Below, one piece after another: positions 8,280 to 19,000 of a DNA stretch of 64,000 nt (position 1 is its first letter; every line of letters starts with the position of its first letter). A model generated the notes under the pieces. The model was given only the letters and a program-made list of their open reading frames with translations, was not told the origin of the DNA and did not search any database. The stretch covers positions 6,277 through 70,276 of the forward strand of contig JANQQF010000029.1 of the NCBI GenBank assembly GCA_028285035.1. The letters are read 5' to 3'. The position numbers and the translations under genes were made by a program. The stretch comes from Phycisphaerae bacterium (GTDB lineage Bacteria > Chloroflexota > Anaerolineae > 4572-78 > J111).

Positions 8280-8340
8280 GGAAGGATGCAAGGCTGGAAG
8301 TGTGGGTATACATTTCAACCTTCCAATCTTCCATCCTTCC
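8280..8340. repeat. Imperfect 21-bp inverted repeat rich in GGAAGG/CCTTCC
   Basis: The arms 8280-8300 and 8320-8340 match at 18 of 21 positions around a 19-nt loop. There is no T-run on either side, so it is not a classical terminator. It looks like a repetitive extragenic palindrome and lies between the FHA-thioesterase gene and the type II thioesterase gene. Confidence 0.5.
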
Positions 8341-8399
8341 AAAACTGTGATTTGTATGCGTTAATTTCACTCTAAATCAAAGTAGTCCACGAACATCTT

Positions 8400-9146
8400 A
8401 TGATAACCCTACCCAAAAACTGGATCTTCTGCCCCAAACCCAAACCCCAAGCCCGTCTCCGCCTCATCTGCTTCGCCTACGCGGGCGGCAGCGCGGCGGT
8501 CTTTCGGACCTGGCCGAACGATTTACCCGACGACATCGAAATGTGGGCCATTCGTCTGCCGGGGCGCGAGAGCCAATTGGCCGTGCCCCCGTTCACCCAA
8601 ATACCTGCCTTAATCAACGCCCTCGCTGAACACGTGGCTCCGCATCTTGATCAACCCTTCGCCTTCTTCGGTCATAGCCTCGGTGCCATCCTGGCCTTCG
8701 AGTTTATCCGCAAGCTGCGCCAAACGGGACGACCTCAACCCCGCCATCTCTTTGTCTCCGCCCACAATGCCCCCCAAGTACGGCGTCCCAACTCACCACT
8801 CCATCATCTGCCCGATGCCCAATTTATCACCGCCGTGCAAAATGGCTACAATGGCATCCCCCAAGCCGTGCTCAACGAGCCAGAGCTGATGCGAATGCTC
8901 CTCCCCGCCCTTCGTGCCGACTTCCAAATGGTCGAAACTTACACCTATCAGCCCCAACCCCCACTCACCTGCCCCATCTCCGCCTTCTACGGCCAAGCCG
9001 ACCCCGAAACCACCATCCCCCACATCGACGCTTGGCGTATCCAAACGACAGCCCAATTTAAGGTACGCGATTATCCCGGTGGACACTTTTTCTTGCAGCC
9101 GTGTCAGTCGGAAATCGTACAGGCGATTGTGGAGGATTTGGGGTAG
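8400..9146 (+). CDS. Type II thioesterase (PKS/NRPS editing hydrolase)
   Basis: 248 residues, the usual length for discrete type II thioesterases. These alpha/beta hydrolases remove misprimed or stalled acyl groups from carrier-protein phosphopantetheine arms. The triad is intact: GHSLGA (Ser93), the QADPET segment (Asp201) and GGHFFL (His229). Family markers FAYAGGSA and RLPGRE near residues 28-58 are also present. The ATG at 8400 has no obvious Shine-Dalgarno sequence. It follows the degenerate FHA-thioesterase gene on the same strand after 137 bp and ends 5 bp before the stop of the convergent ABC permease gene. It most likely serves the PKS/NRPS operon 7 kb away. Confidence 0.93.
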   Translation: MITLPKNWIFCPKPKPQARLRLICFAYAGGSAAVFRTWPNDLPDDIEMWAIRLPGRESQLAVPPFTQIPALINALAEHVAPHLDQPFAFFGHSLGAILAFEFIRKLRQTGRPQPRHLFVSAHNAPQVRRPNSPLHHLPDAQFITAVQNGYNGIPQAVLNEPELMRMLLPALRADFQMVETYTYQPQPPLTCPISAFYGQADPETTIPHIDAWRIQTTAQFKVRDYPGGHFFLQPCQSEIVQAIVEDLG

Positions 9147-9151
9147 GTTAT

Positions 9152-11563
9152 CTACTCATACGTCAGCGACTCACGCACACTGATCTGCGAGGCGCGTTGA
9201 GCGGGCAAGAGGCTGGCGAAGAGGGAGAGGATAATGACGATGATCAGCCACCAGAGGACACCGGAGAAGGAGTAGGTGTAGGTCAGGGGCTGGCGCAGGA
9301 AGATCCAGCCGATGTTGTCGCTGAGGGCGATGCTCAGCGGGATGGCGAGGATGAGGCCGAACAGCCAACTAAAAATACCGATGGAAATCCCCTCGACGAT
9401 CACAATCTGACGGATATCGCTGTGCTCCCCCCCGATGACGCGGACGATGCCAATTTCGGTGGTCCGCTCCAGCACATTGAGGCTCATCATATTGGTCAAA
9501 CCGATTCCCCCCACCACGGCAAAGAAGACGGTCATCAACAATAAAACATTGGTTAAAACGCCGAATAGGCTGCCCAAGGCCTGTTGTCGCTCAGCGTTGG
9601 TAATCGCGGAGGTGACGGACACGCCGATGTTTTGAAAGTGATTTTCCAACACCTGGCGACTTTGCAACTGAAAGTCGGGGCTATCATCAGTGGTGCTGAC
9701 CAAGGTTCGATTGGCGCGACCAGTGTCGCGGGTCAACTTAGCTAACGGATCATAATTGACATAGCCAACAGGAGCCAGTAGACGAGCGGTGCCCACCACC
9801 TGAACCCCGACGACCCCGACTACCTTCCAGACAGTTTCTCGCCCCTCAATTTTGAGCACAACTTCATCCCCCACCTTAACATCTGGTTCCTCGGCGGCAA
9901 AGCTGATGTCAAGCACAATACTATTTTCATCGTCGGGAGTCAGCCAGCGCCCCTCTTGTACGGTGGGTTCTAAATATTGGCTGGGCAGCTTCACCCCAAA
10001 AAGCTCAATGGTTTGATCCGACTCACTCCCGTCTGGCTTGACCCGAAAGCTCAAAACCGACAGCCGCTCTTCCACATCAGTGATGTCAGGCAACTCGGCT
10101 AAAATTTGTTCGATTTTGACGGTGCGTTGGCTGGTCGGAAAACGGATCGAAACATCTTCCTGCCAATAGGCAGACACCTCAGCGACGGTCGAGTCGAGCG
10201 AACTTTGCACGCTAATCACCGCAATAAAAATGGCGCCCGCCAAGGTTAAGGTAATCATCACCAGCAGCAGCCGAATTTTGTTGCGAAACATATTTCGTAA
10301 TGAGTAGCGAATTGGTCCGGGCAATCGCCCCAAACGTCGTAGTAGCTTCTCAACCGTGCCTGTGCCAAAATTGCTACTGCTACCTGCGCGTCCCATTGCC
10401 TCGCGGACGGTAATGCGGGTGCTCGATAAAATCGGGTACATCGCCGCGAGCAAGGGCATCACCAAACAAGCAAAAATATCCAGCAGATAAATCCACAGTG
10501 GATAGTCAACCTGCCCCACATCAAAATTTAACAACGTGGCGATGAAGACAGCCACCGCCCGCCCCACGAATGAGCCAAAGGGGACAGCGATCAGTAAGGC
10601 CACCAACCCGAACAGGAAAATGGCAAAGGCATACATGACAATGATGTGACCTGTTTCAGCCCCAACTGCCTTCAACGTGCCAATCTGTTGTACTTGCTGA
10701 GATAGAAGCGCGGAAATCGTGTTGATCACGAGGAGCATACTGAGCAACAGAGCCAAAACGCTCAAAGCCCACAAAATCAGCGAGGCAGCTCGGATGACCC
10801 CATCTAGCGGTGGCCGACCTGGCTCGGGGATAAATTTGTCGGTGACAAACAAGCCGCTATCTTCCAACTTTTCAGAAACTAGCTCGGTCACTCTGGTGAT
10901 GTGCTCTTTATCGAATCGGTTTTCCGCGACGACAAATTCTAACTCATTATAGAGCTGATCGCCTGTTAACTGTTGGTAGGTGTCGGGGGTGACATACCCA
11001 AACGAAAGCAAGGACATGACCGATGGTGATTGGTGCAGATGATGTACGATCCCGCTGATCGTCAAAGCTCTGGTTTTACCCTGTACAGTTTGAACCATCA
11101 GGGTATCACCTACTTCAGCATCAATCAGATTGATTGCCGATCGTTCCAACAAAATTGAACGGTTGGGGGGTGGCCAAGTCCCCTCCTCGATACGGAGTTG
11201 GTTGATGGCATTGTCATCAAAATCGGGTAGGGCCACCAAAACCAGCGACCCCCACGTCTCTTCATCCTCCTGCACCCGCATCCGAACCTCGCGTAACCCT
11301 TCAGCCTCAGCAATCTCGGGCATATTGCGAATCGTATCAACGACGTTGTCATCAAATGTTTGATTGGTCGTAAAAATTAAGGCACTGGCCGGATTGATCG
11401 CTAGATAACTGGCTTCCAGTTCTTGTGATAAGATAAACCAGCCCCGGGAGATGGTCGCTACCGCCATCGCCCCGATGGCAATGGTTAAGATGACCAGCAA
11501 GGTGCGTGGTTTGTTACCCCACAGATCACGGATGATTTTTCGCAATCGTAAATTAAGTGTCAT
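9152..11563 (-). CDS. ABC transporter permease with two FtsX domains (MacB/SalY-like)
   Basis: 803 residues. An N-terminal membrane helix ([18 protein letters not shown]) is followed by a large extracytoplasmic domain, a three-helix FtsX block (about 255-385), a second helix plus extracytoplasmic domain, and a final FtsX block (about 675-795) containing [12 protein letters not shown]. This duplicated layout is typical of type VII (MacB/Lol-like) systems that move lipids, lipoproteins or antibiotics. ATG 11563 is chosen because GAGGG lies just upstream and it overlaps the ATPase gene by 11 nt; an upstream in-frame start (11590) adds only nine unlikely residues. Its partner is the ATPase 11553-13205. 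Export of a lipidic or polyketide product is a reasonable inference. Confidence 0.92.
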   Translation of the reverse strand: MTLNLRLRKIIRDLWGNKPRTLLVILTIAIGAMAVATISRGWFILSQELEASYLAINPASALIFTTNQTFDDNVVDTIRNMPEIAEAEGLREVRMRVQEDEETWGSLVLVALPDFDDNAINQLRIEEGTWPPPNRSILLERSAINLIDAEVGDTLMVQTVQGKTRALTISGIVHHLHQSPSVMSLLSFGYVTPDTYQQLTGDQLYNELEFVVAENRFDKEHITRVTELVSEKLEDSGLFVTDKFIPEPGRPPLDGVIRAASLILWALSVLALLLSMLLVINTISALLSQQVQQIGTLKAVGAETGHIIVMYAFAIFLFGLVALLIAVPFGSFVGRAVAVFIATLLNFDVGQVDYPLWIYLLDIFACLVMPLLAAMYPILSSTRITVREAMGRAGSSSNFGTGTVEKLLRRLGRLPGPIRYSLRNMFRNKIRLLLVMITLTLAGAIFIAVISVQSSLDSTVAEVSAYWQEDVSIRFPTSQRTVKIEQILAELPDITDVEERLSVLSFRVKPDGSESDQTIELFGVKLPSQYLEPTVQEGRWLTPDDENSIVLDISFAAEEPDVKVGDEVVLKIEGRETVWKVVGVVGVQVVGTARLLAPVGYVNYDPLAKLTRDTGRANRTLVSTTDDSPDFQLQSRQVLENHFQNIGVSVTSAITNAERQQALGSLFGVLTNVLLLMTVFFAVVGGIGLTNMMSLNVLERTTEIGIVRVIGGEHSDIRQIVIVEGISIGIFSWLFGLILAIPLSIALSDNIGWIFLRQPLTYTYSFSGVLWWLIIVIILSLFASLLPAQRASQISVRESLTYE

Positions 11564-13205
11564 CAGAGCCCTCACCGAACAGCTCATCAATCACTGGATT
11601 AATCTTTCGTTTTCTGCGGCGTAACTCAGGCATATATTCATCCAAAGCCGAGCTAAGCTGGCGGCGGGAGAGCAGTCGAGTCAGTTCGGTGGTTGACAAG
11701 TCATGTTCATCCATCAGTTGTTTGAAGGTCTCTCGATCAATGATCGCAACTTCAACCTGTTGATCTTGGCTCGCCCGCACCGTCTCCATCCGTTTGGCCC
11801 GGCGGATTAACCCTACCTCACCAAAAAATTGACCTTCACCCAACTGGTTGACAACATCCTCTCGTCCATCAGGCCGATGGTTGATCACGTCAACGACCCC
11901 GCTGATAATAATGTAAAATTCTTTGGCTGGGTCACCAAATTTTGTGATAATCTCACCGGGAGCGTAGGTCCGGCGGGCTTCAGGATTATCGGTCAGCGTA
12001 CCCAGTTCATCGGGACTAAAGAGGGATAGTGTTTGGGAAATGTGGGTGTTGGTCACTCGCTCCCGCATCAATCGTAAAATTTCATCTTTACTTTTGTCCG
12101 AATTGTCAACCAAATTCATAAAGGTTTCACGATCGAGCTGCATCACGATCGTTTCCGCCTCTTGGGAGGCCTTAACCGTTGCCGTACGGGTTCCCCCCTC
12201 AATCAGCCCAATTTCGCCAAAGTATTGTCCTTTGCGCAGATGGTCAATCGCTAATGTGCCTTTTTCCTGATGATCAATAAAGACTTCAGCCTCTCCCTTG
12301 ACGATAATGTACAGGCTATCCGCTTGATCACCCTGCTGAATGATGGTCTCGCCGGGGGCGTATTTGACCGGTTCGAGCTTGGCCGACATTTGAGCCAATT
12401 CCTGTTTATTCAGCGTCGGTAAGGCTTCGGCCACATATTGGTCGGCGATCTCACCGTCAGTGATGAAGACAATCCGGGGAATCCGGCCCGCCAATTCACG
12501 GTCGTGTGTCACCATCAATAGCGTTTTTCCCTGGCTAACAAAATCCTCGAACAGCTGAAAAATCTCATCCGCCGTTTTGGAGTCTAAACTTCCGGTCGGC
12601 TCATCCGCCACAATCACATCGGGGTCATTGGCCAGTGAGCGAGCAATCGCCACCCGCTGCTGCTGCCCGCCCGAGATGGCCGAGGGGAACTTGTCAGCTT
12701 GTGGGGCCAACCCCACCAACTCCAATAAGTGCATCGCCCATTCTTCCCGCTCTGTGTTCGAGCCAAAGGTATGGGCCAACTCCATGGGTAGAACGATGTT
12801 TTCCAAAACGGTCAGGGTTGGCAAGAGTTGGAAGAATTGGAAGATCACGCCCAGATTTCGCTTACGCCAGCGGGCCATCTGATTTTCGTTGAGGTCATGA
12901 ATCGGCACATTGTTGATGATCACCTCACCCGCTGTCGGACGGTCGATGCCTGTAATCATATTGATCAGCGTTGATTTCCCACTGCCTGATTTGCCGATGA
13001 CCGCCACAAACTCACCCGCCCGAACCTGAAGATCAACCCCTTTGAGGGCGGTAAAGGTGCCAGCTGGTGTTTTGTACGCCTTGACGACCTGTCGCAAATC
13101 AATCAAGGTGTTTGGCTCACCATTTGTCACAGATGGCAAGGGCTGGTCTGTAACTATTGCCTGGTTACGGCGAAATCGTGATAGGATGTTTAGAAATTGG
13201 CTCAT
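11553..13205 (-). CDS. ABC ATPase (LolD/MacB type) fused to two cyclic-nucleotide-binding domains
   Basis: 550 residues. Residues ~35-255 are an ABC ATPase with Walker [10 protein letters not shown], signature [14 protein letters not shown], Walker [13 protein letters not shown] and a switch His (MVTHDREL). Two cNMP-binding (CAP_ED) domains follow, about 280-395 and 405-525. The first has [10 protein letters not shown] and an R-T-A triad as in cAMP/cGMP binders; the second has [10 protein letters not shown] with R-M-E, so it may be degenerate. Most LolD-type ATPases are only ~230 aa, so the fusion suggests transport gated by a cyclic nucleotide or used as a localisation module. Third gene of the operon that starts at 15781; its stop overlaps the permease start. 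Confidence 0.93.
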   Translation of the reverse strand: MSQFLNILSRFRRNQAIVTDQPLPSVTNGEPNTLIDLRQVVKAYKTPAGTFTALKGVDLQVRAGEFVAVIGKSGSGKSTLINMITGIDRPTAGEVIINNVPIHDLNENQMARWRKRNLGVIFQFFQLLPTLTVLENIVLPMELAHTFGSNTEREEWAMHLLELVGLAPQADKFPSAISGGQQQRVAIARSLANDPDVIVADEPTGSLDSKTADEIFQLFEDFVSQGKTLLMVTHDRELAGRIPRIVFITDGEIADQYVAEALPTLNKQELAQMSAKLEPVKYAPGETIIQQGDQADSLYIIVKGEAEVFIDHQEKGTLAIDHLRKGQYFGEIGLIEGGTRTATVKASQEAETIVMQLDRETFMNLVDNSDKSKDEILRLMRERVTNTHISQTLSLFSPDELGTLTDNPEARRTYAPGEIITKFGDPAKEFYIIISGVVDVINHRPDGREDVVNQLGEGQFFGEVGLIRRAKRMETVRASQDQQVEVAIIDRETFKQLMDEHDLSTTELTRLLSRRQLSSALDEYMPELRRRKRKINPVIDELFGEGSDDT

Positions 13206-13223
13206 TATGATTTATCCCGAAGG

Positions 13224-14009
13224 CTATGCCTCAAAACTCAACTGGGCGTGACCAATTTGGAGCGTATCGCCGTTGGTGAGCGTATGGCTTTGAATACGTT
13301 GGGTGGCTAACCAGGTGCCATTTGCACTACCCAAATCGCGCAAGATAAATCTGTCGTCTTGGCGTTCGATCTGGGCATGATGCCGCGATACTTTTTGGTG
13401 GTTAATGACAATGTCATTGTCGTTGGCCCGGCCAATGCGCCACTGATTCTGATATTCAAGATCGATCTTCCAGCTTTTTTCTGGTGTCTGGATCGTGAGC
13501 CTTGGGGCAAAGGTGGTGATGGTGGCATCGGGAGTGAGTTCAGTTTCGGTGGTAGCGGGTGTTTGCGATGAGGCGATTTTTTCGGCAATGCCCTTAAGTG
13601 TTTTCAGTTGTTCATCAACCCGTTTCGCCAACGTGGCCTCGATTTTTGCCATCATCGTACGGACCAGCCAGTTACTTTTGATGATCTGATTTTGGTATGA
13701 CAATCGGGTGCCTGCGTCTGTTTCGCTTAAACGATAATCGACCTGCATCGAAAACTGCTTGTTTTCCAATAGAATGCCAAAGTGATACGGCTTATCGTAG
13801 GCGATGACTATCCCCTCATACTCAATCACCTGACCACCCTCACTGAGTTTGCGCTTGAACTTGGCCCCCCGACGATGATTTGGATCAAACGCTGACGTGT
13901 AATCCCCCGCTTCCAAGCTCATCCACGCTTTCAACTTATCGTGATCTTCCAAATACGGAAAAATGACATCAGCCGGAGCATCGATGTCAATGGTGTAGGT
14001 TAGCTTCAT
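13224..14009 (-). CDS. SRPBCC-fold protein with C-terminal FHA domain
   Basis: 261 residues. Residues 1-150 start MKLTYTIDIDAPADVIFPYL and have the SRPBCC/START-like pattern (a hydrophobic-ligand-binding cup, as in polyketide cyclase/CoxG families). Residues ~180-261 are a canonical FHA domain with WRIGRANDNDIVI, VSRHHAQIE and LGSANGT; all pThr-contact positions are conserved. The FHA closely resembles the second FHA of the next upstream gene, implying recent domain duplication. ATG 14009 is preceded by GAGAGG. It is 18 bp from the ABC ATPase gene. It may bind a lipid or metabolite in complex with a phosphorylated partner; enzymatic cyclase activity is not supported. Confidence 0.9.
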   Translation of the reverse strand: MKLTYTIDIDAPADVIFPYLEDHDKLKAWMSLEAGDYTSAFDPNHRRGAKFKRKLSEGGQVIEYEGIVIAYDKPYHFGILLENKQFSMQVDYRLSETDAGTRLSYQNQIIKSNWLVRTMMAKIEATLAKRVDEQLKTLKGIAEKIASSQTPATTETELTPDATITTFAPRLTIQTPEKSWKIDLEYQNQWRIGRANDNDIVINHQKVSRHHAQIERQDDRFILRDLGSANGTWLATQRIQSHTLTNGDTLQIGHAQLSFEA

Positions 14010-14056
14010 AAGCCCTCTCTGCGACCTTGCTACCGTGCAACCCTGCTACCTTGACT

Positions 14057-15781
14057 TCAACTCGTTAACTCATACTTCAAACGCATCAAAACATCTTCAT
14101 CCACGTAAAGTTGGTTGTGATCTTGCTGAACAGGATGAATTTCTGCCCCTTCCAAAACCGCGCTGCTGGCTGGAATCATCCCGTCACCATCTTTTGAGGT
14201 CGACACCTCCATCGATTGCCACTGCCCCGTCGAATCACGGGTAATGTTGATGCGAACGGGCGTGGTGATGCCATAGCCAAAAATGCAGATGGTTGATACG
14301 GTTGCCCGTTTGTTCAGCGCTTGGTGAAGCTCACGGCCAGCGTCCAGATAACGGTGACTTTCTGCCGTGGGTAACCAACTATTATCTTCGTAAAGATTAA
14401 TCGGATTGTTGTGTTGATCAAAAACGTCTTGTGAGACGGGTAGCATTTGATAGGCGTAGGGAAACGTCATAAACATTCGGATGATTTTTTCACCAAACAT
14501 CCCCCCCAGCGCGCCCATCGGCGTACGCAGATGGCCCAGCCGATCCGGAAGTAAGTTTGGTAAAACTTGAGGACTACCATAATTGGGGCCACCCATCAAA
14601 ATCAAGCGCCCCACGTGACGGTCACCACCCAGACAATCGATATAGTAACGAGCCACCAAGCACCCCAGACTATGAGCGATGAGGGTGATCGGCTGATCAA
14701 CAGACCAACGGTCAACCATCTCCGCCAATGATTGGGCGGCTTCACGCACATCGCCTCGCCAGTCGTAAGCAAATTCAAGCAAATCTTGCCCCCGATGGTA
14801 ATGTAGCGATTTTTCCAGATAGTCACCAATTCGATGATAGGCTTCAATTTCGATTAGTTTTGGCACAACGACAACATTATCCAGAATACCTCGGGCCTTG
14901 ACCTGATCGTTGTCCGTATAATACAGTTTTTCGGGGGTACGCAACATGGTTTGGATGTTTGGCCACACCTGCTCGGAACCACGCCACAGGACAGAGCCAA
15001 AGACACCCGGCACCACGATCACTGGCGCCCGCTCTGATTTTGGCTTGACCGCTGCAATCTGCTCAAGCTGACCAACATCTTTGAACATGAGTTGGGCGTG
15101 ACCAATATTCAGGGTATCGGTATGTTGGAGGGGGTGCCGCTCGATTTGCTTCGTGCCGAGGCGGGTGCCGTTGGCGCTCCCCAAATCATGAATGACAAAA
15201 TGATCGTCTTGCCGTTCGATTTTGGCGTGATGACGCGACACCTTTTGATGGTCGATGACAATATCATTGTCCGCACTACGCCCGATGCGCCAGCTTTCCT
15301 GCCCCATCAGCTTCACCTCCCAGGTTTTCCCTGGGGTCGTGATTACCAGTCGAGGAATGTGTAACAATTTATCACGGAGTGGTGTCGTCGACTCCGCTGG
15401 TTCTTTGTTCGAGGCCAAGTCGTCCAAAAATTGGCCGATGAGTTGATGACCTGGTGTGGTAGATTTAGCCTGTCGGCGGGCTGAGGGAGTGTGGCTAAAT
15501 CGCAACAGACTATTGCCGATTTTGATGACATTGCCAGAGTGAAGCGTAGTTTGCTCGACCCGTTGATCATCAACAAACACCCCATTGGCCGACCCCGCAT
15601 CGTAGACCACCCATGCATTTTCAACATACTCCAATCGAGCGTGGAGTCGCGACACTTTCTGATCATCTAGGACAATATCGTTGGTAACGTCACGCCCCAA
15701 TGTTAATTGCGTCCCTCGCAAAGGAAATTCTTGATTCGGTTGTGTCGATGACTCTAAAATTAACTTGGCTTTATGCGCCAT
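14057..15781 (-). CDS. Two FHA domains fused to an LCAT-like lipase/acyltransferase
   Basis: 574 residues. FHA1 (about 15-105) has TLGRDVTNDIVL, VSRLHARLE and GSANGV; FHA2 (about 150-235) has WRIGRSADNDIVI, VSRHHAKIE and GSANGT. Residues ~250-574 are an alpha/beta hydrolase of the lecithin-cholesterol acyltransferase type: VIVVPGVFGSVLW near the start, nucleophile elbow AHSLG (Ser371), GDGMIP (Asp533) and QDHNQLY (His555). The triad is intact, so esterase or acyltransferase activity is likely; the substrate is unknown. No signal peptide is seen, consistent with cytoplasmic FHA domains. It is the first gene of the operon running to 9152. The upstream Shine-Dalgarno is weak. Confidence 0.92.
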   Translation of the reverse strand: MAHKAKLILESSTQPNQEFPLRGTQLTLGRDVTNDIVLDDQKVSRLHARLEYVENAWVVYDAGSANGVFVDDQRVEQTTLHSGNVIKIGNSLLRFSHTPSARRQAKSTTPGHQLIGQFLDDLASNKEPAESTTPLRDKLLHIPRLVITTPGKTWEVKLMGQESWRIGRSADNDIVIDHQKVSRHHAKIERQDDHFVIHDLGSANGTRLGTKQIERHPLQHTDTLNIGHAQLMFKDVGQLEQIAAVKPKSERAPVIVVPGVFGSVLWRGSEQVWPNIQTMLRTPEKLYYTDNDQVKARGILDNVVVVPKLIEIEAYHRIGDYLEKSLHYHRGQDLLEFAYDWRGDVREAAQSLAEMVDRWSVDQPITLIAHSLGCLVARYYIDCLGGDRHVGRLILMGGPNYGSPQVLPNLLPDRLGHLRTPMGALGGMFGEKIIRMFMTFPYAYQMLPVSQDVFDQHNNPINLYEDNSWLPTAESHRYLDAGRELHQALNKRATVSTICIFGYGITTPVRINITRDSTGQWQSMEVSTSKDGDGMIPASSAVLEGAEIHPVQQDHNQLYVDEDVLMRLKYELTS

Positions 15782-15843
15782 AATGTCTTAATGCTTTCAT
15801 TTCTTTGCCCAATAGCTTGGGGTTAGAAATTGGTCTCCTGATA

Positions 15844-16012
15844 TGTCATTCGATGAGGAACGAGGAGAAATCCCTTGAATGTAGTAATTAAAGTCGAATT
15901 TTGTAGGACCACCTGGGAAATTCACCGTTTTGCCTGTGAAAAATCAGGTAAAAGTGGCATCTCAGGGATTTCTCTCTGCGCTCCACTGCGTTCCGCTCCG
16001 TTCGAAATGACA
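15844..16012. repeat. Dispersed palindromic repeat element (MITE-like)
   Basis: A 169-bp element in the 306-bp space 15782-16087. Its ends are inverted copies: TGTCATT (15844-15850) with AATGACA (16006-16012), and GAGAAATCCC (15865-15874) with GGGATTTCTC (15965-15974). Between the right-hand motifs lies a G/C-rich run of short GGAGCG-like units. Elements of the type TGTCATTTCGA...GAGAAATC are commonly dispersed in bacterial genomes. It encodes nothing. The rest of the gap has no clear terminator; a TATAAT (minus strand, about 16035) lacks a good -35. Confidence 0.6.
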
Positions 16013-16087
16013 TTGATCTAACGTCGAACTCGGATTATACTTTCATCCTTAGGCCTCATCATAACACTTTTCTTCGATAACGAAACT

Positions 16088-19000
16088 TTACTTCTGAATG
16101 TCTTCTGCTCTAGCGCGTGCTAAGGCTAACTGCTCTTTCAATATCGCTGCCACGCTCGAGACGTGTGGATCGCGCAAGAGGGTCATGTGCTCGCCAGGGA
16201 TGTCGATGGTCGTCATTGAGGATTGAAGCAATCGGCCCCATCCCAAATCTTGTCCGTGTTGCTTGGCTTGTTCGGTCGTCCGGAATATCGTGAGTGGACC
16301 TGAGTAGGTTAGGGGGCTGTAGGCTAAACTGGCCCGAATATGTTGCAGCAAGACTCGACTAACTTGACCAACGATAGCACGGGTCGATTTTGGCGCTTGA
16401 TCGTCGATTTTTTCCTCCAACGCTCGATAATCGCGAACATACGGCCATACGTCACGAATTGCATTGTTGGCCAATCTGATCGAAGGGGGCACTTGCTCAA
16501 AGATGGACATTTTTCTGAAAGGCACCGACTGGTCGATGATGCCAAGGAAGGCAACCTGTTGCCCTTTCGCTTCCAAGCGGCAGGCCATTGCATAGGCAAT
16601 CCACCCCCCCAGTGACCAGCCCCCAAGATAATATGGCCCCGTCGGTTGTACTTTTTGAATAGCCTCAATATAACAATCAGCCATCTTTTCAAATGACGCT
16701 AGCGGTTGCTGCCCCATTTCAACGCCCATTGCTTGTAGGCCAAAGACAGGCTGATCAGAGCCTAAGGCATGCGCCAATTTGAAGTAGGGGAAGACGACCC
16801 CAACTAAGGGGTGAACGCAGAAAAGCGGCGGTTGGCTACCATTGGTTCGCATGGGCACCAACGGCGACCATCCATCTGACTCCTTGATTGCTAGGTCAGG
16901 TGCGGTTCCGTTGACTGGGGTGATGGATTGGGCTGGTGTAGGAACGAGGTCTGGCTGAGCAGGGTCAGGCGTAACGTCTTCGGTTGGCACCTCATCTAAT
17001 GGGTCTTCATCTACCAATGGTATCTCATTTGATGGAGTGGATGTTTCCGTGTCAACTGACTGGATGGGTATCATCTCCTCAGTCGTTTCTGGAGCATCGT
17101 CTTCGTTAAATAGTGTATTATATAAATATTCCACCAACGCCTCGATGCTGGGGTTGTTTAAGACGACGGTCGGGGTCAGCGATATGCCCAATTCAGCCTG
17201 GAGTCGATTACGCAGCTCGACCCCCATCAATGAGTCCATCCCCAGATCCATAAATTCTAGCTGTGGGTTGGGCGGCTCAGATAGACCTAACACCCGAGTC
17301 ACTTCCGTCTGCATAAAGCTGAGCAAAATCTCGCGCCGTTCCTCATCTGAGGCCGCCTCTAGTTGAGGTCGTAAGTTGGACTGCGCCACCCCAACGGACA
17401 CAGGCTTGATGAAGGCTGCATAGAAACTGCTGGGTTCATCCCCGCCCAGTTGTTTCGATAGGGTTTGCCAATGGATGGGCAAGATAGTGATGTGGCCCAA
17501 GGGTAGATTATACAACCGACTAAACATTAGGCGCCCTTGTTCTGGAGAGATGGCGTGGAGGCCGCGGGCTCGGTACTGCTCCTCCAACGGAGCGGCCATT
17601 CCCACTTGGGCCCAATTGCCCCAAATGATGCTTAGTCCTGGCAAATCCTGCTGGCGACGGTGTTGGATTAGGGTATCCATAAAGGCGTTGGCCGCCGAAT
17701 AGTTGCTTTGCCCCGGCGAGCCTAAAAGGGCGGTAATCGAGGAGAAGGTGATAAAGAAATCCAAGGGGATGTCTTGGCTGTATTGATGCAAGTGCCACGC
17801 GCCAGCGACCTTTGGGGCGAACACCTTTTCATATCGGGCTAAGGATTGCTGGGCCATAATGCCGTCATCGAGCACCCCAGCCGCGTGGATTATCCCCCGC
17901 AACGGAGCGACCTGTTGCGCCGTCTCAATCATTCGCGCTACGTCATCAGACTTGGTGACATCGGCCTGCACCACCTCGATGTGCACCCCTTCTGCTTCAA
18001 GTTGATCCAACCGTTCTTGGGTGGCTTCATCTTGCACGCCACGTCGTCCGGTCAAGACCAAATGCCGCGCCCCATCAGCCACCATTTGCTCGACAATTTC
18101 CAATCCCAATGCCCCCAAACCACCTGTAATCAAGTAGCACCCTGTCTCTTGCAACTCAGGCTGTTCGGGGGGAGTGAAAGAGATGACGACCTTCCCAATA
18201 TGTTTGGCGTGTTGCATGAAGCGGAATGCCGCACTAATGTCTTGAACGGGGAACACTGTGTGGGGCAGCGGATGAATTTCCTTGGTTTCAAAGGCCGTCA
18301 CCATATCGCGCCAGATTTGGGTCAATCGATCCGGATCTTTGACAATTTCTTCACGAATATCAAAGGGGATATAACGAGCATCAGGTCGTTTTTCGGCGAC
18401 TTGTTCCTCACTCCAGATGCCCAGCTTGCCCAATTCAATAAATCGCCCACCTTGCTGAAGCACGTCAAAACTTCGATCAACAAAATCATTGCTCAAACTA
18501 TTGAGGACAACAGCCACGCCCTTGTTCTCGGTCAGTTGCATTACTTCGTCAGCAAAGTCAAGCGTCCGGGAATTCATAATATGCTTGATCCCCTGCCCCT
18601 CTAAAAATGCCCGTTTTCCTTCACTGGCCGTGGCAAAGACCTCACCACCGATGGCGTTTACAATCTGTATGGCCGCTTGACCGACTCCGCCTGCTGCCGC
18701 GTGGACCAAAACCCTCTCGCCCGGCTGCAGATCAGCCAATGTTTTTAAGCCGTACCACGTTGTTAAATAGGTCAGGGGGATGGTGGCCGCTTCCTCAAAA
18801 CTGACCCCCTGAGGGATGGGGGCCAATCCCTCGGCGGGTACGGTGAGGTAGCTGGCCAGACTGCCTTCCATCAAGCCCATCACTGTATCACCAACCTCGA
18901 ATTCGTGAACTTCATCCCCCACAGCCACGACTGTCCCGGCAAACTCAAAGCCCAAGGGTAGATCGCTGGCCTGATGGATGTTGAGGTGTTCGGCATAATA

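Noticed and set aside
9101..9544. 147-codon plus-strand frame overlapping the type II thioesterase end
   Set aside because: Its Asp/Glu-rich sequence is the complement of the FtsX permease coding region.
13224..13700. SRPBCC protein as an aromatic polyketide cyclase of the cluster
   Set aside because: The cluster is modular type I with no aromatic-type minimal PKS, and the fold is shared by many binding proteins; the FHA fusion favours a signalling role.
17846..18604. 252-codon open frame on the plus strand
   Set aside because: It lies wholly antisense to the ER-KR part of a clear PKS gene, has no ribosome-binding site and no recognisable domain; a shadow of codon bias.
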